64,000 nucleotides of DNA from PALSA-612 sp963765295 (GTDB taxonomy: Bacteria; Actinomycetota; Thermoleophilia; Gaiellales; Gaiellaceae), in the NCBI GenBank assembly GCA_963765295.1, contig CAVXVO010000004.1:1-64000 (forward strand), given 5' to 3'. Each line of letters starts with the position of its first letter. Position 1 is the stretch's first letter. The notes beneath the pieces were generated by a model, which was not told the origin of the DNA, made no database searches, and saw only the letters and a list, made by a program, of their open reading frames with translations. Made by a program: the position numbers and the translations under genes. This document shows, in pieces, positions 47,353 to 55,879 of the stretch.

Positions 47353-50058
47353 GTGAGCGAGCGCCTCGATCGTCGACTCGTCGCCGTGATGTTCACGGAC
47401 ATGGTCGGCTACACCTCCCTGATCCAGGCGGATGAGCAACTGGCCGTCGGCAAGCGCGACCGGTATGGGGCAGCGCTCGACCGCCATCACGACGCCTTCG
47501 GCGGGACCGTTGTCCAGCGGCTCGGAGACGGGAGCATGAGCATGTTCCCGAGCTCGCTCGATGCGGTGCTCGCCGCGGTCGCGATCCAGCAGGAGCTCGG
47601 GGCGCAGGAGATTCCGGTGCGAATCGGCATCCATGTCGGGGAGGTGGCCGTCGAGCCCGAGCGGCTGACGGGTGAGGCCGTCAACATCGCCTCCCGCGTG
47701 GAGTCCTTCGCGGCGCCCGGGGGTGTTCTGCTGTCCGATTCGGCGTACGCGCAGATCCAGAACCGGAGCGACGTCGCCGTTGTGCCACTCGGGCAATTCA
47801 GGTTCAAGAACGTCGGGCGGCCATTCGAGCTCTACGCCGTGTCGGCTGACGGTGTCGTGGTGCCCGATCCTGCCGCGCTGGAAGGCAAGGGCGAGCGGTG
47901 GACGAGTCTGCCCGGCAACCTGCCCGACCTGGTCACGCCGCTCGTTGGACGTGCAGCAGACCTCGCGTCGCTCATCGAGCTCGTGCGCGAGCACAGGGTC
48001 GTGACGATCACCGGCCCCGGCGGGGTCGGCAAGACCCGCACGCTCGTGGAGCTCGGCCGGGTGCTCGCACCCGAGTTCCTGGACGGCGTCGCATTCGTGG
48101 CAATGGCCGATGTCACCGAGCCCGCCAACTTCCTTGCCGCGCTCGGGGAAGCGCTCGACGTCAAGGAGGCCGTGGGACGAACGGTCGACGATGGGATAGC
48201 CAGATTGATCGGCGACCGGAAGGCGCTACTCCTGCTCGACAATCTCGAGCAGATCGTCGCCGCCGCGCCCGACGTCGCCCGACTCGTCGACCGCTGCGCG
48301 GAGCTTCGAATCGTAACGACCAGCCGGGCGCCGCTCAGGATCTCTGCCGAATCGGAGTACCCGCTTGCCCCGCTCGAGATCGACTCTGCCGTCGCGCTGT
48401 TCGCGGAGCGGGCAAGGACGACCCGCGGCACCTTCGAGCTGACCGACGACACTGTGGCGACCGTGGAGGCTCTGTGCCGGCGCCTCGACGGGCTGCCGCT
48501 AGCGCTCGAGCTCGCCGCCGCGAGGTTGCGGCTCCTCTCGCCGGATGTGCTGCTCCAGCGGCTCGACCACGCTCTCGACGTCCTCACGTCGGGTCCTCGT
48601 GACACCCCCGAGCGGCAGCAGACGCTGCGCGCGACGATCGACTGGAGCCACTCGCTCCTCGACGACCGGGAGCGACGGCTGTTCCGCCGGATGGCCGTCT
48701 TCTCCGGGGGGTGCACGCTCGCCGATCTCGAGGCCGTCTGCGCAGACCCCGGCACGACGTGTCTCACCGAGTTGGAGTCACTCGTCGACAAGGCGCTGGT
48801 CCAGGCAGATGGTGGCCGCTTCCGGATGCTCCAGACGATCGGCGAGTTCGCGAAGGAGCGGCTCGATGCTGCCGGGGAGGCGGACGAGGTCGCGAAACGC
48901 CACGCGTTCAATTTTGCGGAGGTTGCCCGCGAGATCCGGGACGGCATCGAAGGCCCCACCCAGGTGGCGTCCGTCGAGCGCGGCATCGCCGACGACGGCA
49001 ACCTCCATGCCGCGCTCGACACGCTCCTCGCCGCGGCCGAGAAGGGAGCGGAGGCAGCGTGCGAAGCGGGCATGCAGTTCTCCGGCGACCTGTGGATGTA
49101 CTGGCACATCCGCGGCAAGAACGTCAGCGCGCGCGAGTATTCCGAGGCATTTCTCGCAACGGGTGAGGGGCTGCCCCCCAGCGTGGGTCGGTCCGGGGCG
49201 TTGCTCAACGTCGGTCTTGCCTTCTGGATGACCGCCCAGCTCGAGCGCGCGGACGAGGAATGGAGTGAGGCGTACCGGATCGCCGAGGAGTTGGAGGCCG
49301 ATCGCGAGCTGTGCCTTGCGGCCCTGTGCCGGGGGCTCGGGCTGCTCGGAGTGGACGCCGTGGGCGCGTTCGAGTGGACGGCGCGCGGAATCGAGTTGAG
49401 CCGCGCTCGTGCGTTCGACTGGGCGCTGGGCTTCTCCCTGAGCTTCAGCGGCATCGCCCACGCGCTCAGCGGCGAGGTCGACGTGGCTGAGGCGCGGTAT
49501 CTCGAGGCGCTCCGGATCCAACAGCGGCTCGGCGACTGCGAAGGCACCGGCACGTCGTTCGGCGGTCTCGCGCAGCTCGCCGCCGGCCGCGGCGAATCGA
49601 CTGCGGCCCTCGACCTCTACCGGCAGTCGCTGGCCGCGTTCGAGGCGGTCGGCGACCGCGGCGAGGTCGCGCGGATCCTGTCCGAGATGGCCTGGGCCTG
49701 CCTCGGCGGCGGCGAGGTTGCGCTCGCCCGTGGCTACTTCTTCGACTCGGTGCAGGCGCACACCGACGTCGCCAGCGTGCGCGGCGTGGGGCTTTCGCTC
49801 GTCGGGCTTGCAGCCGCCGAGGCGGTCGAGAACCGACCCGAGCGTGCCGTCCAGATCGCTGCCGCGGCGGAGGTCTACGCCCAGGACGAAGGCATCGTCG
49901 TCGTGTACTCCGACGAAACGCCCGGCCGTGAGCTCGTCGACCTGGCGCGAGCGGCGCTCTCAGCCGACGAAGCCGCCCGGGCCACCGAGGCCGGCCGGCA
50001 TCTCACGATCGAAGAGGCGATCGACCTGGCCAGATCGGCTCACGCTGCCGCGGGGTAG
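47353..50058 (+). CDS. Cyclase-ATPase-TPR signalling protein
   Basis: 901 aa. N-terminal class III cyclase (VAVMFTDMVGYTSLIQADEQ, RLGDGSMSMFPSS, GEAVNIASRVES), then an AfsR/LuxR-type NTPase with Walker A (TITGPGGVGKTRTLVELG), Walker B (KALLLLDNLEQIV) and the sensor region TTSRAPLRISAESEYPL, then TPR-like helices. It lacks the zinc ribbon of its divergent neighbour and has no helix-turn-helix. In the second cyclase motif GDGSMSMF replaces the usual GDAVMAxF, so activity is likely but not certain. Start GTG 47353. Confidence 0.9.
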   Translation: MSERLDRRLVAVMFTDMVGYTSLIQADEQLAVGKRDRYGAALDRHHDAFGGTVVQRLGDGSMSMFPSSLDAVLAAVAIQQELGAQEIPVRIGIHVGEVAVEPERLTGEAVNIASRVESFAAPGGVLLSDSAYAQIQNRSDVAVVPLGQFRFKNVGRPFELYAVSADGVVVPDPAALEGKGERWTSLPGNLPDLVTPLVGRAADLASLIELVREHRVVTITGPGGVGKTRTLVELGRVLAPEFLDGVAFVAMADVTEPANFLAALGEALDVKEAVGRTVDDGIARLIGDRKALLLLDNLEQIVAAAPDVARLVDRCAELRIVTTSRAPLRISAESEYPLAPLEIDSAVALFAERARTTRGTFELTDDTVATVEALCRRLDGLPLALELAAARLRLLSPDVLLQRLDHALDVLTSGPRDTPERQQTLRATIDWSHSLLDDRERRLFRRMAVFSGGCTLADLEAVCADPGTTCLTELESLVDKALVQADGGRFRMLQTIGEFAKERLDAAGEADEVAKRHAFNFAEVAREIRDGIEGPTQVASVERGIADDGNLHAALDTLLAAAEKGAEAACEAGMQFSGDLWMYWHIRGKNVSAREYSEAFLATGEGLPPSVGRSGALLNVGLAFWMTAQLERADEEWSEAYRIAEELEADRELCLAALCRGLGLLGVDAVGAFEWTARGIELSRARAFDWALGFSLSFSGIAHALSGEVDVAEARYLEALRIQQRLGDCEGTGTSFGGLAQLAAGRGESTAALDLYRQSLAAFEAVGDRGEVARILSEMAWACLGGGEVALARGYFFDSVQAHTDVASVRGVGLSLVGLAAAEAVENRPERAVQIAAAAEVYAQDEGIVVVYSDETPGRELVDLARAALSADEAARATEAGRHLTIEEAIDLARSAHAAAG

Positions 50059-50452
50059 ACACGAAGCAGTCGGTCAAGGGCTCTCTCGGCCGCCGTACTT
50101 CATGTGCGGCCAGCCAGTGAAAGCTCGACCTTCCCTTCCCAGCGCCGGCTCAGCCTCCCGCCCTCGACGTGACAGAATCTGTCGCCACCCACGTATCAGG
50201 ACCACGAGTTAGGGCACTCTTCGTCCTGGTCTCGACCCCTCCGAAGATCTTCGCCAGCGAAGACCGATCGACCTCCCGTGAAATCCGTGTGCCGTCCCTG
50301 TGTGGACGGTACGCAGATGGGGACGGGCGGGCACTAGAGGGGACGGTTGAGCGGGTTTACGGTCGCGTCAGAGGCGTCGGTTTCTCGTCCTGTGCCCAGG
50401 CGTACTCACCAAGACTCACCATCCGCGAGGGCCAGATGACGCGGCCGACGGA
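50059..50452. other. Intergenic stretch containing repeat copy B
   Basis: 394 bases between the cyclase stop and the EVE-like gene stop. Apart from the repeat at 50332-50423, no gene is seen. Confidence 0.5.
50332..50423 (+). repeat. Dispersed direct repeat, copy B
   Basis: CACTAGAGGGGACGGTTG, GTCGGTTTC and CCAGGCGTACTCACCAAG then ACTCACCATC, matching copy A at 44090-44179 in order and orientation, 6.2 kb away. Upstream flanks also share a GATCGAYCTCCCG motif. Confidence 0.75.
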
Positions 50453-50875
50453 TCAGCCGGTCGAGGTCGCGCGTTGGGCCGCGACTCCAACTGCCGTCTC
50501 GTACTCGTCCGCGGTGATCTGAACGACACCCACCTCGAAGTCAGCCCGGGCCCCCGCCGACCGATCGATCTCTGACAGCACCGTGCTCATCGGTACCGGC
50601 GGGTCCCATTCCTCGACATGAGCCAGCGACACACCACCGCGGGAATCGCCCGGATAAACCTGATCCTCCGACGGTGTCCAATCGTGGACTGCTGAGGCGA
50701 GAACGGCGCGGGCGACGAACTTCCGCTCCGGTGCGGCGAGATAGACGAGAGCGAGGTCGCCCGGGGCAAGCGCGTCGCGGTGCGGCTCCTCTGCGCCGAC
50801 GCCCCACATCCTCGCCCGCAGGAACCCAATGGCCTGCGACGCGTCGCCTATGAGGTTGAAGATGTAGTGGGCCAC
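50453..50875 (-). CDS. EVE/PUA-like domain protein (140 aa)
   Basis: MAHYIFNLIGDASQAIGFLR, then MWGVGAEEPHRDALAPGDLA, LVYLAAPERKFVARAVLASA and SLAHVEEWDPPVPM. The MWGV, APGDLALVYLAAP and ARAVLAS blocks fit the EVE fold, part of the PUA-like superfamily whose members bind modified bases in DNA or RNA. No restriction or modification gene adjoins it here. GTG start at 50875. Confidence 0.65.
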   Translation of the reverse strand: MAHYIFNLIGDASQAIGFLRARMWGVGAEEPHRDALAPGDLALVYLAAPERKFVARAVLASAVHDWTPSEDQVYPGDSRGGVSLAHVEEWDPPVPMSTVLSEIDRSAGARADFEVGVVQITADEYETAVGVAAQRATSTG

Positions 50876-51205
50876 CCCGCGAGCCTAACGCGGACAATCG
50901 CCGGCGAGTGCCGCCCTGCCCTCCTGGCCCGTTCGGCCGAATGCGCTCGATGAACTAGGCGACTCGTCAGGTGTCCGACGAATGCTGCGCTCCCTCCCTC
51001 GAAGGGCCGGCGACCCCGCGCTTCACTCCTTCAGACAACAGCGACAGAGCCTGCTACGTCTCGCCGAGCAGGACCGTCCAGTGCGTCCAACGGGCCGACA
51101 CGGCCCATCTCCCGCATCGCCATCTCTGCTTGACCGACGCTACGGACCTCGATCGACCGGCGGAAACGCGTGAGCGGCGAACCGTCCGACGTCACGCGCC
51201 AGGCT
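50876..51205. other. Intergenic stretch upstream of the ABC exporter
   Basis: About 330 bases with no convincing gene; open frames are short and lack start signals. Confidence 0.4.
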
Positions 51206-51223
51206 AACGAACAGGTGTTCGTT
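51206..51223. promoter_or_regulatory. Perfect palindrome, candidate operator of the ABC exporter
   Basis: AACGAACAGGTGTTCGTT: two 8-base half-sites around GG. It lies ~75 bases upstream of the ATPase start and just ahead of a TTGACA hexamer (51231-51236). The geometry fits a dimeric repressor of the TetR type, but no regulator gene is adjacent. Confidence 0.55.
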
Positions 51224-51298
51224 GCGGATCTTGACACGTGCTCAACCCCGGTCGTCTTCTCGTGGAGAGGGGCGACAGGTGATGTCCGGGCGCTTACG

Positions 51299-52234
51299 AT
51301 GGTGCGCGTGGACGCGGTGATTAGCGTCCGTGGTCTCCGGAAGAGCTACGGCGCATTCGAGGCTGTGGCAGGCATCGATATTCAGGTCTCGCGAGGAGAG
51401 ATCTTCGCGTTCCTGGGGCCGAACGGTGCGGGCAAGACGACGACGGTCGAGATCCTGGAGGGGTTCCGGAAGCGGTCGAGCGGCGAGGTGATGGTGCTGG
51501 GCGTTGATCCGGCTGGGGCGGGGGGAGAGTGGCGTGACCGGATCGGGGTGGTGCTGCAGGAGTCGCAGCCGGAGCCTGGGCTGACGGTTCGCGAGTGCCT
51601 TGAGCTGTATGCGGGGTATTACCGGGCGCCGCGCGATATCGGCGAGACGATCGAGCTGGTGGGGCTCGAGGGGAAGTCGGAGACGGTGGGTGAGCAGCTT
51701 TCGGGTGGCCAGCGGCGGCGACTCGATGTGGCGCTGGCGCTGATCGGCGACCCGGAGCTGATCTTCCTCGACGAGCCCACGACCGGCTTCGACCCGTCGG
51801 CCCGACGAGCCGCCTGGGAGGTGGTGTCGGGGCTGCGGGAGCTGGGCAAGACGGTCTTTCTGACCACGCACTACATGGACGAGGCCGAGCACCTGGCCGA
51901 CCGGGTCGCCGTGATCGCGGGTGGTCGTATCGTCGCCGAGGGCACGCCGGACATGCTCGGCGGTCGGGAGCAGATGCCGGCGACGATCGCGTTCACGCTT
52001 CCCAACGGGCTCGCGCCGGGCGAGCTTCCATCAGAACTGCTCCGGCTAGCCACTTCGCACTCGGACGGCCGCGTCGTCCTCGAGAGCCGCCGTCCGCTCG
52101 CCGACGTCAAAGTGCTCGCCGACTGGGCCCTCGGGCGCGGTCTCGACTTGCCCGATCTCGACGTGCGCCGGCCCTCCCTCGAGGACGTCTACCTGCAGCT
52201 GACCGACAGCCCGCAAGCGGACGGTGGCGCGTGA
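51299..52234 (+). CDS. ABC-2 type exporter ATPase (DrrA-like)
   Basis: 311 aa. Walker A (GPNGAGKTT), Q-loop (GVVLQESQPEPGLT), signature (LSGGQRRRLDVALAL), Walker B (LIFLDEPTTGFDPSARR), H-loop (LTTHYMDEAEHLADRVAV), then a C-terminal ~90-residue extension ending RPSLEDVYLQLTD, as in drug- or lipid-exporter ATPases of the DrrA group. The ATG 51299 gives the usual N-terminus; the open frame extends to 51170 over the palindrome, which I exclude. It overlaps the permease start by four bases. Confidence 0.92.
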   Translation: MVRVDAVISVRGLRKSYGAFEAVAGIDIQVSRGEIFAFLGPNGAGKTTTVEILEGFRKRSSGEVMVLGVDPAGAGGEWRDRIGVVLQESQPEPGLTVRECLELYAGYYRAPRDIGETIELVGLEGKSETVGEQLSGGQRRRLDVALALIGDPELIFLDEPTTGFDPSARRAAWEVVSGLRELGKTVFLTTHYMDEAEHLADRVAVIAGGRIVAEGTPDMLGGREQMPATIAFTLPNGLAPGELPSELLRLATSHSDGRVVLESRRPLADVKVLADWALGRGLDLPDLDVRRPSLEDVYLQLTDSPQADGGA

Positions 52235-53041
52235 GCGAGCGGCGGCGGTTCGAGGCGTTCGAGCCGAGGACGGTGCGGCTCGTTCTCCATCAGGCGCGCT
52301 ACGACCTGCTGAGCTTCCTGCGCAACCGGCAGTCGCGGTTCTTCACGCTGATCCTGCCGGTCCTGTTCCTGGTCATCTTCGTCAGCGTGTTCGGAAACCA
52401 CAGGGTCGGCCCCCAGCACGTGAAGGCCGCCACCTTCTACGTTCCCGGCATCGCCGCCCTGGGCATCATCGGCGCCTCGTTCGTCAACCTGGTCATCTCC
52501 GTCACCACGCAGCGCGAGGCCGGTGTGCTCAAGCGCCGCCGCTCGACACCCGTGCCGGCGTCCGTCCTGATCGCGGGCCGGGCGCTGACTGCGATCGCCG
52601 TCTCCCTCGCCGTCATGACCGTCCTGCTGCTGATCGGCCGCTTCGGCTACGACGTCCGGATCTCCCCCGGGACGCTGCCCGGCGTCGTCCTCACCGCCGT
52701 CGTCGGGGCGATCTCCTTCTGCTGCGTCGGCTACGCGTTCACAACCGCGATCCACAACGCCGACGCCGCCCAGCCGATGGTGCAGGCAGTCATCCTGCCC
52801 GCTCTACTTCATCTCCGGCGTCTTCATCCCCAACGTCAACCTTCCCACCTGGCTACGAGACGTCGCCAGGGTCTTTCCTGTCCAGCATCTCGCGAACGGC
52901 CTCCACCACGCCTTCGACCCGGCGACGACGGGAAACGGCATCGTCTGGAGCGACCTCGGCGTCCTCGCACTCTGGGCCATAGCGGGCCTCGCCGTCGCAC
53001 TCACCCGGTTCAGCTGGACACCAGCTGCCGCCACCGGCTGA
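52231..53041 (+). CDS. ABC-2 type exporter permease (DrrB-like), one frameshift
   Basis: ~269 aa after correction. Six hydrophobic segments are visible (FFTLILPVLFLVIFVSVFG; AALGIIGASFVNLVISVTTQ; ALTAIAVSLAVMTVLLLIG; GVVLTAVVGAISFCCVGYAF; then, after one inserted base near 52801, YFISGVFIPNVNLPTWL and LGVLALWAIAGLAVALTRF). The PVQHLANGLHHAF block is typical of DrrB/ABC-2 permeases. Forms the exporter with the ATPase encoded upstream; substrate unknown. Confidence 0.88.
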
Positions 53042-53113
53042 CCAACTTGTTCCGGCCGCGGCGTCGCATCAAACTGTCCTCGGCAGGGCCGCTCGGACAA
53101 AGGAGTGAACGAT

Positions 53114-53290
53114 CATGGCAAACGAAGTACAGACCCACAAGGGAGTTGCCCGACGCACGGCACAGTCGACGCAACCAGGGACATCCCCCGGGCCGGGTTC
53201 CCGTACCTGATCAACGCCATCCGCCGCTACCTCGCCCAGCAGCGGCCCTACCGCTGCCCAACCTGCGGCACGCCCGTGACGACCAACTGA
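53114..53290 (+). CDS. Zinc-ribbon small protein (one frameshift)
   Basis: ATG 53114 has a good AAAGGAG site 10 bases upstream and reads MANEVQTHKG. One base is missing near 53144, then CPTHGTVDATRDIPRAGFPY and LINAIRRYLAQQRPYRCPTC lead to GTPVTTN. CPTH and CPTC would form a zinc ribbon around a helix. ~59 aa. Family function unknown. Confidence 0.6.
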   Translation, partial: HGKRSTDPQGSCPTHGTVDATRDIPRAGFPYLINAIRRYLAQQRPYRCPTCGTPVTTN

Positions 53291-53530
53291 CGCCGCCGCC
53301 AACAATCCGTGACGCTCGCCAAGCGTCATGCACGCATCACAGGTGACAACTCGCCTTACCCTTGATTGCTCCACCGTGTCGCGAATTGCGGAGAGGCGAC
53401 AGTCCGTCTAGGCCGCGATCGGATCTGCGACCAGCAGACCTGGATCGTCGTTCCGCACAGAGTTCACAAGCGGCGACGACGCCGCTGCCAGCATCGCCTC
53501 AGCCGGGGCACGCCGTGAATGAGCGGCGAG

Positions 53531-53565
53531 AGGGCCGCCCGCGGGAGTCGAACGCGGGCGGCCCT
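53531..53565. terminator. Bidirectional terminator hairpin
   Basis: Perfect 13-bp stem (AGGGCCGCCCGCG / CGCGGGCGGCCCT) with a 9-base loop, between two convergent units, downstream of the beta-propeller gene at 53580. Confidence 0.8.
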
Positions 53566-53579
53566 TTCGCCAAGGAGGG

Positions 53580-54506
53580 CTACGAGGGACGGATGCGAAC
53601 GACCTGGGTGCCGAGGTTGTCGGGGACCCAAATGTCGCCGAACGCCTCGGCGGCGGGGAAGGGACCTGGGCCGCTGGGGAGCTTGCCGCCGAGCGTGTTC
53701 GTGGCGGGATCGACCCACGCGACCTTGTTCTCGCCCTTGAGCGGGACGAAGACGAGCCCGCTCGGAGCGATCGCCGGGTTGCCCGGATGCTGGCCAACCG
53801 TGACCGTGGCCACGACCGTGTTCGTGACGGGATCGATCCGAGACACCGAGTTGTCGAGCCGGTTCGCGACCCAGACGGCGTTGGTCGAGACGGCAAGCGA
53901 GTCGGGGCTCTGGTGGCCGATGTTGATGGTCGTCACCGCGTTGGTGGCCGGGTCGATCCGGAAGATCGACGTGCCAATCTGCGAGCCGACCCAGAGCGAA
54001 CCGGCGCCGAAGCGCAGATTGGACGGCGCTCCGCCGACCTTGATCCGCTTGACGACGCGCATCGTGCGCGGGTCGACACGGATCACGACCCCGCCCGTGT
54101 AGTCCGAGCCCCACACCGCACCGCCGCCGAACGTGACATCCCAGAGCGTGTTGCCGGCTGCAACGCGAACCCGCTTCGTCACCTTCAGCTTGCGCGGGTC
54201 GATGCGCTCCACATAGCCGGTTCCCCATCCGTCGACCCAGACCGCGCCCGCGCCGATGCCGATCCCGCAAGGGCTCGTCCCGACCGCGATGCGCCTGGTC
54301 ACCTTGTTCGTCTTCGGGTCGACCCGCGCTACGTCGCTCGAGCCGTAGTTGCCGACCCAGAGCGCACCGAAGCCGCCCGCCTCGGAACACGGCGCCTGTC
54401 CAGTCGCAATCCTGGCGACGACGCGTGGGGCGGAGCGCGTGGCGGCGAGTGCCGTGGCAGCGGTGAGGGCGAGGAGTGGGACGAGCAGAGCGACGGTGGC
54501 GCGCAT
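53580..54506 (-). CDS. Secreted YVTN/Vgb-like beta-propeller protein
   Basis: 308 aa from ATG 54506 (MRATVALLVPLLALTAATAL, a Sec signal peptide). Six to seven ~42-residue repeats follow, each with an AVWVxN blade and a (V/I)xRIDPxTNxV strand (FGALWVGNYGSSDVARVDPK, NAVWVANRLDNSVSRIDPVT). This is the Vgb/YncE seven-bladed fold, which usually binds DNA, peptides or antibiotics outside the cell; the virginiamycin lyase catalytic residues are not evident. Downstream of a MarR regulator on the same strand. Confidence 0.85.
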   Translation of the reverse strand: MRATVALLVPLLALTAATALAATRSAPRVVARIATGQAPCSEAGGFGALWVGNYGSSDVARVDPKTNKVTRRIAVGTSPCGIGIGAGAVWVDGWGTGYVERIDPRKLKVTKRVRVAAGNTLWDVTFGGGAVWGSDYTGGVVIRVDPRTMRVVKRIKVGGAPSNLRFGAGSLWVGSQIGTSIFRIDPATNAVTTINIGHQSPDSLAVSTNAVWVANRLDNSVSRIDPVTNTVVATVTVGQHPGNPAIAPSGLVFVPLKGENKVAWVDPATNTLGGKLPSGPGPFPAAEAFGDIWVPDNLGTQVVRIRPS

Positions 54507-54536
54507 GTCACCTCCCAAGACGAAGTCCGATTCCGG

Positions 54537-54562
54537 ACTAGATACTACAGTTTCGTACTAGT
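54537..54562. promoter_or_regulatory. Candidate MarR operator
   Basis: Imperfect inverted repeat: ACTAGATAC at 54537-54545 and GTACTAGT at 54555-54562 around TACAGTTTC. It lies between the marR stop and the start of the beta-propeller gene. A second small palindrome (GTCCG/CGGAC) is adjacent at 54525-54538. Confidence 0.5.
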
Positions 54563-54998
54563 TTGGTCGACCCGCAGTGCTACGACGGGAGATGACCGCC
54601 CGCATCGCACGATCGAGCTCCCGAATCGACTCGGCGATCTGCGCCGACGGCACCGAGAGCTCGTCCTCGAGCGCGACGATCGCCTCCCGCCAGGCAGGGA
54701 ACGTGCTCTCGAACGCCGCCTGCCCCACCGGCGTCAGCGAGACGAGGTGCGACCGCCCGTCCGTCGGATTCGGCCGGCGCTCTGCAAACCCGCGCTCCTC
54801 AAGGCGCCGAATCCGGTCGGACGCGGTCGTCACCGCGGTCCCGAGCCGCGCAGCGACATCCGTCGGCGTGATCTCGCCAGCGGCGCCGATCAGGCTCAAC
54901 AATCCGTAGCTGTCGGCAACTTTCGGATCGGCGAGGAAACCCTCCACGTACGGATCGGAGACGTTGTAGGCCGCCATCAGGTCGAAGAGGACGTGCAT
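54558..54998 (-). CDS. MarR-family transcriptional regulator
   Basis: 146 aa from ATG 54998 (MHVLFDLMAAYNVSDPYVEG). Winged helix: TPTDVAARLGTAVTTASDRI as recognition helix and RRLEERGFAERRPNPTDGRS as the wing with the conserved D-x-R-S/x motif, flanked by dimerisation helices. It probably represses the downstream propeller gene, since a palindrome sits between them. An upstream GTG (55064) adds a basic segment without support. Confidence 0.85.
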   Translation of the reverse strand: MHVLFDLMAAYNVSDPYVEGFLADPKVADSYGLLSLIGAAGEITPTDVAARLGTAVTTASDRIRRLEERGFAERRPNPTDGRSHLVSLTPVGQAAFESTFPAWREAIVALEDELSVPSAQIAESIRELDRAMRAVISRRSTAGRPN

Positions 54999-55064
54999 CC
55001 TCGGCGGCTCAGAAGGCGCAACTCGCGGCGGGATCGAGACCGGGCGGCGGCGGGGCACACGCAC

Positions 55065-55438
55065 AATCCTCGCACGACCCGCAACGAGGTCGAGCGGTTG
55101 GCGCGAGAATCAGGATCGACGCGGTCGGGGGCAGCGCCAACGAAGCCGTATACGCCGGCACGTCAGCTAGGGCGCCAGGCGAACGGCACGCCCGAGGGCA
55201 ACGGCCGCAGGACTGCAACGCGAGATGCCGGCCGCCTGACCGAGCACGGCCGCAACCCGCTCTGGCACGGGGGCGAGCAGCGCAGCCCAGGTAGGCACGG
55301 CTCGGCTTGAGACGAGTACGGCGCGAGTACGGGCACGTCTCTGATGGGTGCAGTTTGTGCCAGTTCGTTGCAGCCTAGAAATGGCTGACTTGCAGGCATT
55401 TTCCGTCTCCCTCAGCCTGCGGCAACTCGTTCGAGGGG
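55065..55438. other. Intergenic stretch, no certain gene
   Basis: No convincing gene on either strand. The region lies next to a tRNA fragment and could be the scar of an integrated element. Confidence 0.35.
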
Positions 55439-55481
55439 CCTTTTGATCCCAAGGTCGCTGGTTCGAGCCCAGCCCGGCCCA
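55439..55481 (+). other. tRNA 3'-end fragment (possible attachment-site remnant)
   Basis: From a partial anticodon loop (CCTTTTGATCCC) the sequence continues AAGGTC, a perfect T-arm (GCTGG TTCGAGC CCAGC), the acceptor strand CCGGCCC and A at 55481. The 5' half (GGGCCGG acceptor and D-arm) is absent. Such 3' halves are typical of integration sites. The isoacceptor (Lys or Gln) cannot be decided. Confidence 0.6.
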
Positions 55482-55776
55482 CTCTTCTAGCTGCAAATGG
55501 CGGGTTTTGCGAAAGCCCTGCCTGAGACAGTGTGTGGGACTGAGGAGCCCGACGTCCTCTGTTCGAGTCCTGTCGTCTTCGTACTTTCCCTGCAGCCGCC
55601 CGGGTTCTGCACCATCCCCGTTGAGGGCATTGCCGTGGGAGAAGTTATCCCGCAATGGATGGGAGCCTGGCGTCCCTAGCCGGTTACCCTCGCAATCGCT
55701 CCGAGGCGCCCGACGACGCGTCGCACGGGGGCCGGATCGGTCGCGCGGAAAGAGCGCATCGATGCCGCGCGACGAT

Positions 55777-55805
55777 TGACGTGCTCGTGACGGAGCCGTG
55801 ACGGT
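55777..55805 (+). promoter_or_regulatory. Three TGACG repeats at 11-bp spacing (SARP box) upstream of the G1 peptidase
   Basis: TGACG-type repeats at 55777, 55788 and 55799 (the first is TTGACG-like, shifted by one) match the direct-repeat boxes bound by SARP/BTAD activators. A CAGACT -10-like hexamer starts 7 bases after the last heptamer. The same arrangement occurs at 57511. Confidence 0.65.
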
Positions 55806-55879
55806 GGATCGCCAGACTTGCGCTTTCCGCTTCCGTGCTCAGTGCCCGGGAGAGTCCATCGACCGGAGGGAGGCTCGAG

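Noticed and set aside
51170..51298. Longer start for the exporter ATPase
   Set aside because: It would place the palindrome and -35-like TTGACA inside the gene and adds no conserved sequence.
55540..55580. Possible second T-arm (TGTTCGAGTCC)
   Set aside because: The flanking bases do not pair and there is no acceptor or anticodon arm.
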